Both the position numbers and the translations under genes were made by a program. Under the pieces are notes generated by a model. It did no database searches, was not told the origin of the DNA, and saw only the letters and a list, made by a program, of their open reading frames with translations. From positions 1-12,837 of the forward strand of contig DGVV01000174.1 of NCBI GenBank assembly GCA_002395085.1: DNA of 12,837 bases. The letters are read 5' to 3'. The DNA is from Ruminococcus sp. UBA4275. Its GTDB lineage: Bacteria; Bacillota; Clostridia; Oscillospirales; Ruminococcaceae. Below, one piece after another: positions 1 through 6,437 of this stretch (position 1 is the stretch's first letter; every line of letters begins with the position of its first letter).

Positions 1-6
1 AATAGC

Positions 7-19
7 ATCGCGCAGCGAT
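7..19 (+). terminator. Possible weak terminator of an upstream gene
   Basis: A perfect 5-bp inverted repeat (ATCGC, 3-nt loop GCA, GCGAT) is followed by a T-rich stretch at 20-34. The shape fits a short intrinsic terminator for a gene left of the window. The stem is short, the T tract is interrupted by C and A, and the upstream gene is not visible, so this is only a candidate. If real, purN would need its own promoter between about 20 and 150; I could not find a convincing -35/-10 pair there. Confidence 0.2.
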
Positions 20-90
20 TCCTTATTTTATATTACAAATAAGACCAGCTGAAAACCACCTAAATTGTAATTAGCTGGAAAAAACATGAC

Positions 91-127
91 CCGCCGCGCA
101 CTGTGCGGCTCTGACAGGCTGCGGCGG
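91..127 (+). promoter_or_regulatory. GC-rich leader hairpin upstream of purN
   Basis: CCGCCGC at 91-97 pairs perfectly with GCGGCGG at 121-127, a 7-bp all-GC stem closing a 23-nt loop. A competing hairpin forms inside it: CCGCG at 94-98 with TGCGG at 104-108 (one G-T pair), within the palindrome CGCACTGTGCG at 97-107. The two stems share bases 94-97, so only one can form fully at a time. No T run follows, so it does not look like a terminator. It sits 43 nt before the purN start. A role in leader control or mRNA stability is inference. The inner part shares CTGTGCGG with hairpins at 3214-3238 and 6438-6472. Confidence 0.45.
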
Positions 128-170
128 ACATCATCAAATATCAGGAAACACGAAAAGGGAGGCGATACCA

Positions 171-803
171 ATGGCTGAGAAAAAGATCGTCGTGCTGGTT
201 TCGGGCGGCGGTACGAATTTGCAGGCGCTGATCGACGCGCAGGCACGCGGAGAACTGGGCGGCGGTAAGATTACCTGCGTCATCAGCTCGCGGCCGGATG
301 CCTATGCGCTGGTGCGCGCCAAAAATGCGGGCATCCCCACGCGCGTGCTGCGCCGCAAGGATTTCCCCGATACCGAAAGCTACAGCGCTGCGATGCTGGA
401 AGCATTCTATGAGGAGTATGCCGACCTGATCGTGCAGGCAGGCTTTATGACCATCCTTGACGAGCGCATCTGCAAGGCGTATCCGAACAAGATGATGAAT
501 GTGCATCCCGCGCTGATTCCGAGCTTCTGCGGCAAGGGATATTACGGTCTGCACGTTCATGAGGCGGCGCTCGAAAAGGGCGTGAAGGTCACGGGCGCGA
601 CGGTGCATTTCGTCAATGAGATCTGCGACGGCGGCCCGATCATCCTGCAAAAGGCAGTGGATGTGCAGCAGGATGACACCCCTGAAACGCTGCAAAAGCG
701 TGTCATGGAGGAGGCCGAGTGGAAGATCCTGCCGGAAGCAGTGCGGCTTTTCTGCGAGGATAAAATCCGCGTGAAGGGCAGCAAGGTCATCATCAAAGAA
801 TGA
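171..803 (+). CDS. purN: Phosphoribosylglycinamide formyltransferase (GAR transformylase)
   Basis: This 210-residue cytosolic enzyme transfers a formyl group from 10-formyltetrahydrofolate to GAR, giving FGAR, the third step of de novo purine synthesis. The N-terminus has the family's phosphate-binding loop, VLVSGGGTNLQALI (residues 8-21). The catalytic triad of the family is visible: Asn110 and His112 in MNVHPALIP, and Asp153 in CDGGPII. Between them is SFCGKGYYG (118-126), a few residues longer than the E. coli 'KYPG' loop; I recall this longer form from clostridial PurN proteins. The start is set by AAGGGAGG (155-162), 8 nt before the ATG. The length matches the family (about 190-215). An LRR gene follows after 6 nt, then purO, purV and purD, so it belongs to a purine cluster; purF and purM would be expected upstream, outside the window. 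Confidence 0.96.
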   Translation: MAEKKIVVLVSGGGTNLQALIDAQARGELGGGKITCVISSRPDAYALVRAKNAGIPTRVLRRKDFPDTESYSAAMLEAFYEEYADLIVQAGFMTILDERICKAYPNKMMNVHPALIPSFCGKGYYGLHVHEAALEKGVKVTGATVHFVNEICDGGPIILQKAVDVQQDDTPETLQKRVMEEAEWKILPEAVRLFCEDKIRVKGSKVIIKE

Positions 804-809
804 CCGCAC

Positions 810-1586
810 ATGGCAGAAATGGTCATTGAGAACGGCGTCGTGATCGAGGGGACGGATGCGCCGGAGGTTGTGATTCCGGAGGGCGTCACGAAGATTGGTT
901 TCAGCGCATTTTCGGGATGCAGCAGCATCAGAGCGATCCGCTTTCCGGCGAGCCTGACAGAAATCGGCACATACGCGTTTTCGGAATGCAGATCGCTGGA
1001 GGAGCTTGATCTCCCCGACGGCATCACAACGGTTGAACAGTCATTCCACGGCTGCACCGCCCTGAAACGGGTCAGGCTGCCGCAGCATTTGCAGGAGATC
1101 TGTCCGTTCGCATTCGTGAACTGCCCGTCGCTTGCGGAGATTACGCTGCCGGAATGTCTGACGGATGTCTGGGGCGATCCCTTCGATAACGCAACGGCGA
1201 TTCTTGTCCCGACGCAGACAGCGGGCATGATCCGCATTGTGCCGCGCAGGAGTTTCCCGAACTGCTATGCGAATGAACTGCGGCTTCTGCTGCAAATCCT
1301 GCATGAACCGGAGCGCTATGCGGCGGAGTTTGCAGAGATGAAGGTCTTTGAATACCGTGCAGCGGCGGCGGTTTTTCTGCTTCAGCGCCGCAGCAGCGAG
1401 ACGGCATCCGCCTTCTTGCGCAGAAACTTCAAACGCATCGCGGAGGATTACATTGCCGCCGCAGATGCACACATGACCGTGCTGCTGCTGGAGACGGGCT
1501 GCTATTCGCCCGCACAGCGCAAAAATGCGGCAAAGACCGCGCAGGCAGCCGGCCTCAACGAAATCTATTCGCTGCTTGACAGCTGA
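810..1586 (+). CDS. Cytosolic BspA-type leucine-rich repeat protein (LRR_5), first copy
   Basis: This 258-residue protein of unknown function starts 6 nt after the purN stop. Residues about 9-135 hold four to five LRR_5 (BspA/TpLRR-type) repeats with the signature pattern 'I...AF..C.SL..I.LP..L..I' (for example ITKIGFSAFSGCSSI-like units around 27-45, 50-68 and 96-114). Residues about 150-258 are a predicted all-helical, Ala/Arg-rich domain without LRRs, ending in AQAAGLNEIYSLLDS, which resembles the helical tails of other clostridial LRR proteins. There is no signal peptide, membrane segment or sortase motif, so it should be cytosolic, unlike classical BspA adhesins. No good Shine-Dalgarno precedes ATG 810 or the alternative ATG 819, suggesting translation coupled to purN. 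The ligand is unknown; LRR_5 domains usually mediate protein binding. Confidence 0.85.
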   Translation: MAEMVIENGVVIEGTDAPEVVIPEGVTKIGFSAFSGCSSIRAIRFPASLTEIGTYAFSECRSLEELDLPDGITTVEQSFHGCTALKRVRLPQHLQEICPFAFVNCPSLAEITLPECLTDVWGDPFDNATAILVPTQTAGMIRIVPRRSFPNCYANELRLLLQILHEPERYAAEFAEMKVFEYRAAAAVFLLQRRSSETASAFLRRNFKRIAEDYIAAADAHMTVLLLETGCYSPAQRKNAAKTAQAAGLNEIYSLLDS

Positions 1587-1611
1587 ATAAACTTACATGA
1601 AACAAATTAGT

Positions 1612-1617
1612 GGAGGG
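1612..1617 (+). promoter_or_regulatory. Shine-Dalgarno of the IMP cyclohydrolase gene
   Basis: GGAGGG lies 7 nt before ATG 1625. It fixes the start there rather than at the in-frame GTG at 1610, which overlaps this site. Confidence 0.85.
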
Positions 1618-1624
1618 CATCATT

Positions 1625-2356
1625 ATGGCTATGATCTCACTGGCACAGGAGCTGCAAAATAACAGCTATCCCGGCAGAGGCATCATCCTCGGCAGATCGG
1701 CAGACGGAAAGCACGCTGTTGCTGCATATTTCATTATGGGCAGAAGCGAGAACTCCCGCAACCGCATCTTCGTCGCAGACGGAAACGGTCTGAAGACGCA
1801 GGCGTATGACGAGAGCAAATGTACCGATCCGTCGCTGATCATCTATTCGCCGGTGCGCGTGCTGGGCAATAAGACGATCGTCACCAACGGCGACCAGACC
1901 GACACGATCTACGAAGCAATGGATCACCAGTTCACGTTTGAGCAGGCACTCCGTTCCCGTCAGTTCGAGCCGGATGATCCCAACTTCACCCCCCGCATCT
2001 CCGGCATCATCCGCTGTGAGAAGTCGGACTTCAACTATGCCCTCTCGATCCTCAAGAGTGCCGAGGGCAATCCCGCATCCTGCCAGCGCTTCACGTTCTC
2101 CTATCAGAACCCGATCGCGGGTCAGGGTCACTTCATCCACACCTATGTCGGTGACGGTAATCCGCTGCCGAGCTTTACCGGCGAGCCGAAGCTGGTCTCG
2201 ATCCCCGATGACATCGAAGGCTTCACCGATCTGCTCTGGAACAGCCTGAATCCGGATAACAAGATTTCGCTGTTCGTGCGCTATATTGATCCCGCAACCG
2301 GCAATGCGGTCAGCAAGATTGTCAACCGCTGGGGCGCAGAGCCGAAGAAGGACTGA
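1625..2356 (+). CDS. purO: PurO-type IMP cyclohydrolase
   Basis: This 243-residue protein matches the PurO-like IMP cyclohydrolase family, which closes FAICAR to IMP, the last step of de novo purine synthesis. Family-like segments are SYPGRGIILG (14-23), AAYFIMGRSENSRNR (33-47), the central TPRISGIIR (122-130) and GHFIHTYVGDG (168-178). PurO was characterised in archaea (about 200 residues) and is unrelated to the cyclohydrolase half of bacterial PurH. The assignment rests on these motifs and on context: the gene lies between purN and a stand-alone AICAR transformylase, where the cyclohydrolase activity would otherwise be missing. The ATG at 1625 has an ideal Shine-Dalgarno; a GTG at 1610 is rejected. 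A 38-nt AT-rich gap separates it from the LRR gene before it, and another LRR gene follows 11 nt after its stop. I see no signal peptide. Whether it is active in this organism is inferred. Confidence 0.85.
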   Translation: MAMISLAQELQNNSYPGRGIILGRSADGKHAVAAYFIMGRSENSRNRIFVADGNGLKTQAYDESKCTDPSLIIYSPVRVLGNKTIVTNGDQTDTIYEAMDHQFTFEQALRSRQFEPDDPNFTPRISGIIRCEKSDFNYALSILKSAEGNPASCQRFTFSYQNPIAGQGHFIHTYVGDGNPLPSFTGEPKLVSIPDDIEGFTDLLWNSLNPDNKISLFVRYIDPATGNAVSKIVNRWGAEPKKD

Positions 2357-2367
2357 GGACAGTCTGC

Positions 2368-3198
2368 ATGGAGCGCTGGGAGATCACGCTGCCGGACTGC
2401 GCAGGCATTCCGCGGCAGTTTGCGGTGTGCGAAAATGACACCGGCATCACCCTGCTGAAATGCCTTGACAATCAGACGGAACAGATCCGCATCCCTGCGG
2501 AGATCGGCGGCAGACCTGTCACCGTGATCGGGGAGGGCTGCTTCATGGATCTGCGGAAGCTGACAGAGGTTATCTTTCCGGAGACTTTGCGGGAGATTGG
2601 AGTGCAGGCGTTTGCCCTGTGCAAATCGCTGCGCAGGGTCATTCTGCCGGACAGCGTCACGGAGATCCGCGCGTGCGCATTCCGCGATTGCCGCGGCCTC
2701 GAAAAAGTACGGCTGTCCCCGAATCTGCGGCGGCTGCGGGCAGGCGTGTTCGGATTCTGCTGCCTGACCGATCCGGAATTTGAGATTCCGGAGGGGCTGG
2801 AGATCATTGAGGAACACGCTTTCTACGACGCCGGCTACTTTACGCTGCATCTGCCGGATTCCGTGCGCGGGATCGGACGGGGCGCATTCCATTACGGTCC
2901 GAAGGCGGTCACGCACCTGCCCTATGACAAGGGCTGGTATCTCGATTTTCCCTACGGCGAGATGCTCCGCTTTGCAGACGGCACGGAAGGAACGGTCATC
3001 GGCTACAATGACGGCGGCTACGGCTGCCTGATCCTGCAAGCGGACTGCGGCGGAAAACAGATCAAAGCTTTCTATCCCTGCGCGGGCGGGGAATACACCT
3101 TCGCGGACGAAAAAAGTCAGGCGAGGATGAACCGCTATGCAAAGGAGCTGACGCATACAGAGCAGCAGTATCAGATGTTCCTGAACGGCTATCTGTGA
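2368..3198 (+). CDS. Cytosolic BspA-type leucine-rich repeat protein (LRR_5), second copy
   Basis: This 276-residue protein of unknown function starts 11 nt after the purO stop, with a modest GAGGA site at the stop codon (about 2355-2360). Residues 1-30 form a short N-terminal strand region, including the phrase FAVCENDTGITLLKC. Residues about 35-183 carry five to six LRR_5 repeats (GCFMDLRKLTEVIFP, AFALCKSLRRVILP, AFRDCRGLEKVRL and similar). After the repeats, residues about 184-276 form a different domain: a beta-rich, Gly/Tyr-rich part (YNDGGYGCLIL at 213-223) and a helical end (KELTHTEQQYQMF). This C-terminus differs from that of the LRR protein at 810-1586, so the two are not simple duplicates. 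No signal peptide, membrane helix or anchor is visible. The ligand is unknown. A 71-nt gap with a hairpin separates it from the transformylase gene. Confidence 0.85.
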   Translation: MERWEITLPDCAGIPRQFAVCENDTGITLLKCLDNQTEQIRIPAEIGGRPVTVIGEGCFMDLRKLTEVIFPETLREIGVQAFALCKSLRRVILPDSVTEIRACAFRDCRGLEKVRLSPNLRRLRAGVFGFCCLTDPEFEIPEGLEIIEEHAFYDAGYFTLHLPDSVRGIGRGAFHYGPKAVTHLPYDKGWYLDFPYGEMLRFADGTEGTVIGYNDGGYGCLILQADCGGKQIKAFYPCAGGEYTFADEKSQARMNRYAKELTHTEQQYQMFLNGYL

Positions 3199-3213
3199 AG
3201 CGGCACATATATC

Positions 3214-3238
3214 CCGCGCAGCCGGCTGTGCTGTGCGG
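3214..3238 (+). promoter_or_regulatory. Hairpin upstream of the AICAR transformylase gene
   Basis: CCGCGCAGC (3214-3222) pairs with GCTGTGCGG (3230-3238): a 9-bp stem with one G-T pair and a 7-nt loop. An overlapping perfect palindrome, CAGCCGGCTG, spans 3219-3228. No T run follows, so it is unlikely to be an intrinsic terminator. It ends 31 nt before the start codon, just upstream of the AGGAG site at 3257-3261. It shares CCGCGCA and CTGTGCGG with the purN leader hairpin. A control or processing role is inference. Confidence 0.45.
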
Positions 3239-3269
3239 TGTCAATAACGATTTGTGAGGAGAATGTATC

Positions 3270-4454
3270 ATGGAAACTGAACGTCTTTTGAAGTACGGAT
3301 GCAATCCGAACCAGAAGCCTGCGCGTATCTATATGAACGACGGCAGCGTTCTGCCGATTACGGTGCTTTCGGGCAATCCGGGCTACATCAACCTGCTCGA
3401 TGCCTTCAACGGCTGGCAGCTTGTCCGCGAGCTGAAGGCTGCAACCGGTATGCCTGCTGCAACGTCCTTCAAGCACGTTTCGCCGGCGGGCGCTGCCATC
3501 GGCAGACCGCTCTCCGATACGCTGAAGAAGATCTATTTTGTGGATGATCTCGGTGAGCTTTCTCCGCTTGCCTGCGCTTATGCAAGAGCGCGCGGCGCGG
3601 ACAGAATGTCCTCTTTCGGTGACTGGATTTCGCTCTCTGATCCGTGCGATGCGATCACCGCAAAGCTGATTGCACGCGAGGTCTCCGACGGCATCATTGC
3701 ACCGGGCTATTCCGATGAGGCACTGGAGATCCTCAAGACCAAGCGCAAGGGCAATTATAACATCGTGCAGATCGACCCGAACTATGAGCCGCCGAAGGTG
3801 GAGCATAAGGAAGTGTTCGGCGTGACCTTCGAGCAGGGCAGAAATGATCTCGCGATCAACGAGCAGACCATGCTCTCCAATATTGTCACCGAGAACAAGA
3901 ATATTCCGGATGACAAGAAATTCGACCTCATCATCTCGCTCATCACCCTGAAGTATACGCAGTCGAATTCCGTCTGCTATGTCAAGGACGGTCAGGCAAT
4001 CGGCATCGGCGCAGGTCAGCAGTCGAGAATCCACTGCACCAGACTCGCCGGTACGAAGGCGGATAACTGGTGGCTCAGACAGGCTCCGCAGGTTCTGAAT
4101 CTGCCCTTCCGTGATGACATCAAGCGCCCTGACCGCGACAACGCAATCGACCTCTACATCGGTGAGGATTACATGGACATTCTCGCAGACGGCGAATGGG
4201 AGCGCGTGTTCACGGAGAAGCCTCCTGTCTTCACGAAGGAGGAGCGTCAGGCGTGGATTGCACAGAATACTGACGTCTGCCTCGGCTCGGATGCCTTCTT
4301 CCCGTTCCCGGATAACATCGACCGCGCATACAAGAGCGGTGTCAAGTATATTGTTGAGCCGGGCGGTTCGATCCGCGATGACATTGTCATTGAGCAGTGC
4401 AATAAGTACGGCATTGCAATGGCATTCTGCGGCCTGAGACTGTTCCATCACTAA
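3270..4454 (+). CDS. purV: Stand-alone AICAR transformylase (PurH C-terminal type, PurV/PurH1)
   Basis: This 394-residue enzyme transfers a formyl group from 10-formyltetrahydrofolate to AICAR, giving FAICAR, the substrate of the neighbouring PurO. It aligns with the C-terminal transformylase domain of PurH only: the Lys68-His69 pair in FKHVSPAGAA is the family's catalytic KH, and QSNSVCYVKDGQAIGIGAGQ (231-250) with SRIHCTRLAG (252-261) is the other hallmark. The C-terminus has FFPFPDNIDRA (343-353) and YIVEPGGSIRDD (360-371). The N-terminal MGS-like cyclohydrolase domain of about 200 residues found in bifunctional PurH is absent: the protein begins directly with KYGCNPNQKPA, which is where the transformylase domain starts. 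AGGAG (3257-3261) lies 8 nt before the ATG. Databases may name it purH. Function is confident; the choice of symbol is nomenclature. Confidence 0.93.
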   Translation: METERLLKYGCNPNQKPARIYMNDGSVLPITVLSGNPGYINLLDAFNGWQLVRELKAATGMPAATSFKHVSPAGAAIGRPLSDTLKKIYFVDDLGELSPLACAYARARGADRMSSFGDWISLSDPCDAITAKLIAREVSDGIIAPGYSDEALEILKTKRKGNYNIVQIDPNYEPPKVEHKEVFGVTFEQGRNDLAINEQTMLSNIVTENKNIPDDKKFDLIISLITLKYTQSNSVCYVKDGQAIGIGAGQQSRIHCTRLAGTKADNWWLRQAPQVLNLPFRDDIKRPDRDNAIDLYIGEDYMDILADGEWERVFTEKPPVFTKEERQAWIAQNTDVCLGSDAFFPFPDNIDRAYKSGVKYIVEPGGSIRDDIVIEQCNKYGIAMAFCGLRLFHH

Positions 4455-4502
4455 GCAGCGGCGTTACGACAGCCTGAATCAACAGCAAAAGGATGTGTCC
4501 CC

Positions 4503-5060
4503 ATGATCATCTATCTGATGCGGCACGGCGAGCCGACATACCGCGATACGGCTGCGATGAAACTCCCCGGCATGGGAGCTGAACTGGGTCAGCTCACAGC
4601 AGAAGGGCGGGCGCAGGCGGAAGCGGCAGCGAAAGATTCCCGCTTACAGGATGTGGATCTGATTCTGGCATCGCCTTATCCCAGAGCGCTGCAAACCGCA
4701 GCAATCGTCTCGCGGGCGGTTGATAAACCGCTTGATGTGGCAGTCGGCATTTTTGAGTGGCTGCCGGATGCGGATTACGCAGCGGTTTCGCACGCGGATA
4801 TTGTGGCAAGCTGGAATGAATATAAGGCAAACTGCGGTGTCCATCAGCCGGATGACCGCTTCCCGAACTGGGAGACACACGCACAGATGCGGGCACGCGC
4901 AAAACAGGCGATTGCCCCGTTTCTGGCGCGGGAAGACATCGGCAAACTGCTGATTGTCTGCCACGGCGGCATTATGCGTGCGCTGATGAATCAGCCGTCG
5001 CTCGATAAGATCCGCTACTGCGAGATCTGCGAGCTGACGTCTGAAATGCTGGAAGCGTGA
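4503..5060 (+). CDS. Histidine phosphatase superfamily protein (phosphoglycerate mutase-like)
   Basis: This 185-residue protein has the complete signature of the histidine phosphatase superfamily: the RHG motif with catalytic His8 in YLMRHGEP, Arg61 in SPYPRALQTA, an acidic residue near Glu85, and the second histidine His154 in VCHGGIMRAL. Members hydrolyse phosphomonoesters on small molecules, or act as mutases. The substrate cannot be read from sequence. The location between the AICAR transformylase and purD suggests a phosphorylated purine intermediate, nucleotide or ribose phosphate, but this is inference. The start is supported by AAAAGGA (4487-4493) 9 nt upstream. It is slightly short for the superfamily (usually about 190-220), with a truncated-looking but natural C-terminus. 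A 76-nt gap precedes the likely purD start. There is no signal peptide, so it should be cytosolic. Confidence 0.88.
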   Translation: MIIYLMRHGEPTYRDTAAMKLPGMGAELGQLTAEGRAQAEAAAKDSRLQDVDLILASPYPRALQTAAIVSRAVDKPLDVAVGIFEWLPDADYAAVSHADIVASWNEYKANCGVHQPDDRFPNWETHAQMRARAKQAIAPFLAREDIGKLLIVCHGGIMRALMNQPSLDKIRYCEICELTSEMLEA

Positions 5061-5121
5061 AGGCTGTCTCCCGAAACAGGCGGGAAATAACATGAAATCC
5101 AATGGAGAGATACCTCTATCG

Positions 5122-5127
5122 AAAGGA
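5122..5127 (+). promoter_or_regulatory. Shine-Dalgarno of purD
   Basis: AAAGGA lies 9 nt before ATG 5137. It favours that start, which gives the canonical PurD N-terminus MKVLVVGGGG, over the in-frame ATG at 5092, which would add 15 non-conserved residues. Confidence 0.7.
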
Positions 5128-5136
5128 ATCATCAAT

Positions 5137-6420
5137 ATGAAAGTACTGGTAGTCGGCGGCGGCGGCAGAGAACACGCCATTGTCATGAAGCTCGCGGAGA
5201 GCCCGCGCGTGACTGAGCTGCACTGTGCGCCCGGAAACGGCGGCATTGCGAAGTATGCAGTCTGCCACGCAGTCAAGGCAACAGACCTCGAAGGGATGCT
5301 GGCGCTGGCAAAGGAGCTGGCAGTTGACTGGGTGTTTGTCGCGCCGGATGACCCGCTGGTCATGGGTATGAGCGATCTGCTGCGCGAAAACGGCTTCAAG
5401 GTCTTCGGCCCCTCGAAGGCGGCAGCAATCATTGAGGGTAGCAAGGTCTTCTCCAAGCACCTCATGAAGAAATACGGCATCCCGACCGCAAAATACGAGG
5501 TTTTTGAGGATGCGGCATCTGCAATCGCCTATATTCAGGAGCAGAATACCTATCCGACCGTCGTGAAGGCGGACGGTCTGGCGCTCGGCAAGGGCGTCAT
5601 CATCGCGCAGACAGAGGATGAAGCCGTCGCAGCCGTCCGTTCGATCATGGAAGACAAGATCTTCGGTGAGAGCGGCTCGAAGCTGGTCGTGGAGGAATTC
5701 CTGACCGGCCCGGAAGTGTCTGTGCTGGCATTTACAGACGGCGAGACCGTTGTACCGATGATCTCCTCGATGGATCACAAGCGCGCACTCGACCACGACC
5801 GCGGCAAGAATACCGGCGGCATGGGAACGGTTGCGCCGAACCCCTATTACACAAAGGAAATCGCGGATCAGTGTATGCGTGAGATCTTCCTGCCCACCAT
5901 GCACGCGATGAACGGTGAGAACCGCACCTTCCGCGGCTGCCTGTATTTCGGTCTGATGCTGACGCCGAACGGCCCGAAGGTCATCGAATACAACTGCCGC
6001 TTCGGTGATCCGGAGACGCAGGTTGTGCTGCCGATGCTCAAGACCGATCTGCTGGACATCATGGAGGCAACGGAAGCCTGCAAGCTCGAAGATCTGCCGA
6101 TCTCCTGGAAGGAAGGCGCGTGTGCGTGCGTCATCCTTGCGAGCGGCGGCTATCCGGAGAAGTATGAGACCGGCAAGGAGATTACGGGTCTGGATGAGAA
6201 GGGACAGTGCGCAGGCGCGCGCGTCTATCATGCGGGCACGAAGCTCACCGAGGACGGCAGATTCCTGACCGCCGGCGGCAGAGTGCTGGGCGTGACGGCA
6301 TCCGCGGATCATCTCCGCGATGCACTCGATGCAGCCTACGCAGCGGTGGAGCAGATCAAATTCGATCAGGTTCACTATCGCCGCGACATCGGCAAGCGCG
6401 CACTCGAAGCGAAAAAATAA
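5137..6420 (+). CDS. purD: Phosphoribosylamine-glycine ligase (GAR synthetase)
   Basis: This 427-residue cytosolic ATP-grasp enzyme joins phosphoribosylamine and glycine using ATP to form GAR, the second purine step and the substrate of PurN. The order of motifs is typical: Gly-rich start VVGGGGREHA (5-14), GPSKAAAIIEGSK (91-103), ATP-grasp segments VVKADGLALGKGV (142-154) and VVEEFLTGPEVS (184-195), the signature DHDRGKNTGGMG (219-230), and the metal/phosphate part EYNCRFGDPETQ (284-295). It ends with YRRDIGKRAL. Length matches the family (about 420-430). The usual 'GPE.PL' near residue 70 reads APDDPL here, a mild variant. It is the last purine gene in the window and is followed by a strong hairpin at 6438-6472, suggesting a transcript boundary. 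Confidence 0.96.
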   Translation: MKVLVVGGGGREHAIVMKLAESPRVTELHCAPGNGGIAKYAVCHAVKATDLEGMLALAKELAVDWVFVAPDDPLVMGMSDLLRENGFKVFGPSKAAAIIEGSKVFSKHLMKKYGIPTAKYEVFEDAASAIAYIQEQNTYPTVVKADGLALGKGVIIAQTEDEAVAAVRSIMEDKIFGESGSKLVVEEFLTGPEVSVLAFTDGETVVPMISSMDHKRALDHDRGKNTGGMGTVAPNPYYTKEIADQCMREIFLPTMHAMNGENRTFRGCLYFGLMLTPNGPKVIEYNCRFGDPETQVVLPMLKTDLLDIMEATEACKLEDLPISWKEGACACVILASGGYPEKYETGKEITGLDEKGQCAGARVYHAGTKLTEDGRFLTAGGRVLGVTASADHLRDALDAAYAAVEQIKFDQVHYRRDIGKRALEAKK

Positions 6421-6437
6421 GAATACAGCAGAAGGAT

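Noticed and set aside
45..78. Inverted repeat CCAGCT/AGCTGG in the purN upstream region
   Set aside because: A 6-bp stem with a 22-nt loop is weak and may be chance; it does not match an operator I recognise.
1..170. Purine riboswitch or PurR box before purN
   Set aside because: I could not find the conserved core of the purine riboswitch or a CCGAAC-type PurBox; only simple hairpins are visible.
1610..1624. GTG start that would extend the IMP cyclohydrolase by 5 residues
   Set aside because: It overlaps the Shine-Dalgarno of ATG 1625, which has ideal spacing.
810..3198. LRR proteins as secreted BspA-like surface adhesins
   Set aside because: Neither has a signal peptide, cell-wall anchor or membrane helix; both appear cytosolic.
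5061..5091. Small inverted repeats CTGT/ACAG and CCCG/CGGG after the phosphatase gene
   Set aside because: Stems are only 4 bp with no T run, so a terminator is not supported.
5092..5136. Upstream ATG adding 15 residues to PurD
   Set aside because: The extension is not PurD-like, and ATG 5137 has its own ribosome site and gives the canonical N-terminus.
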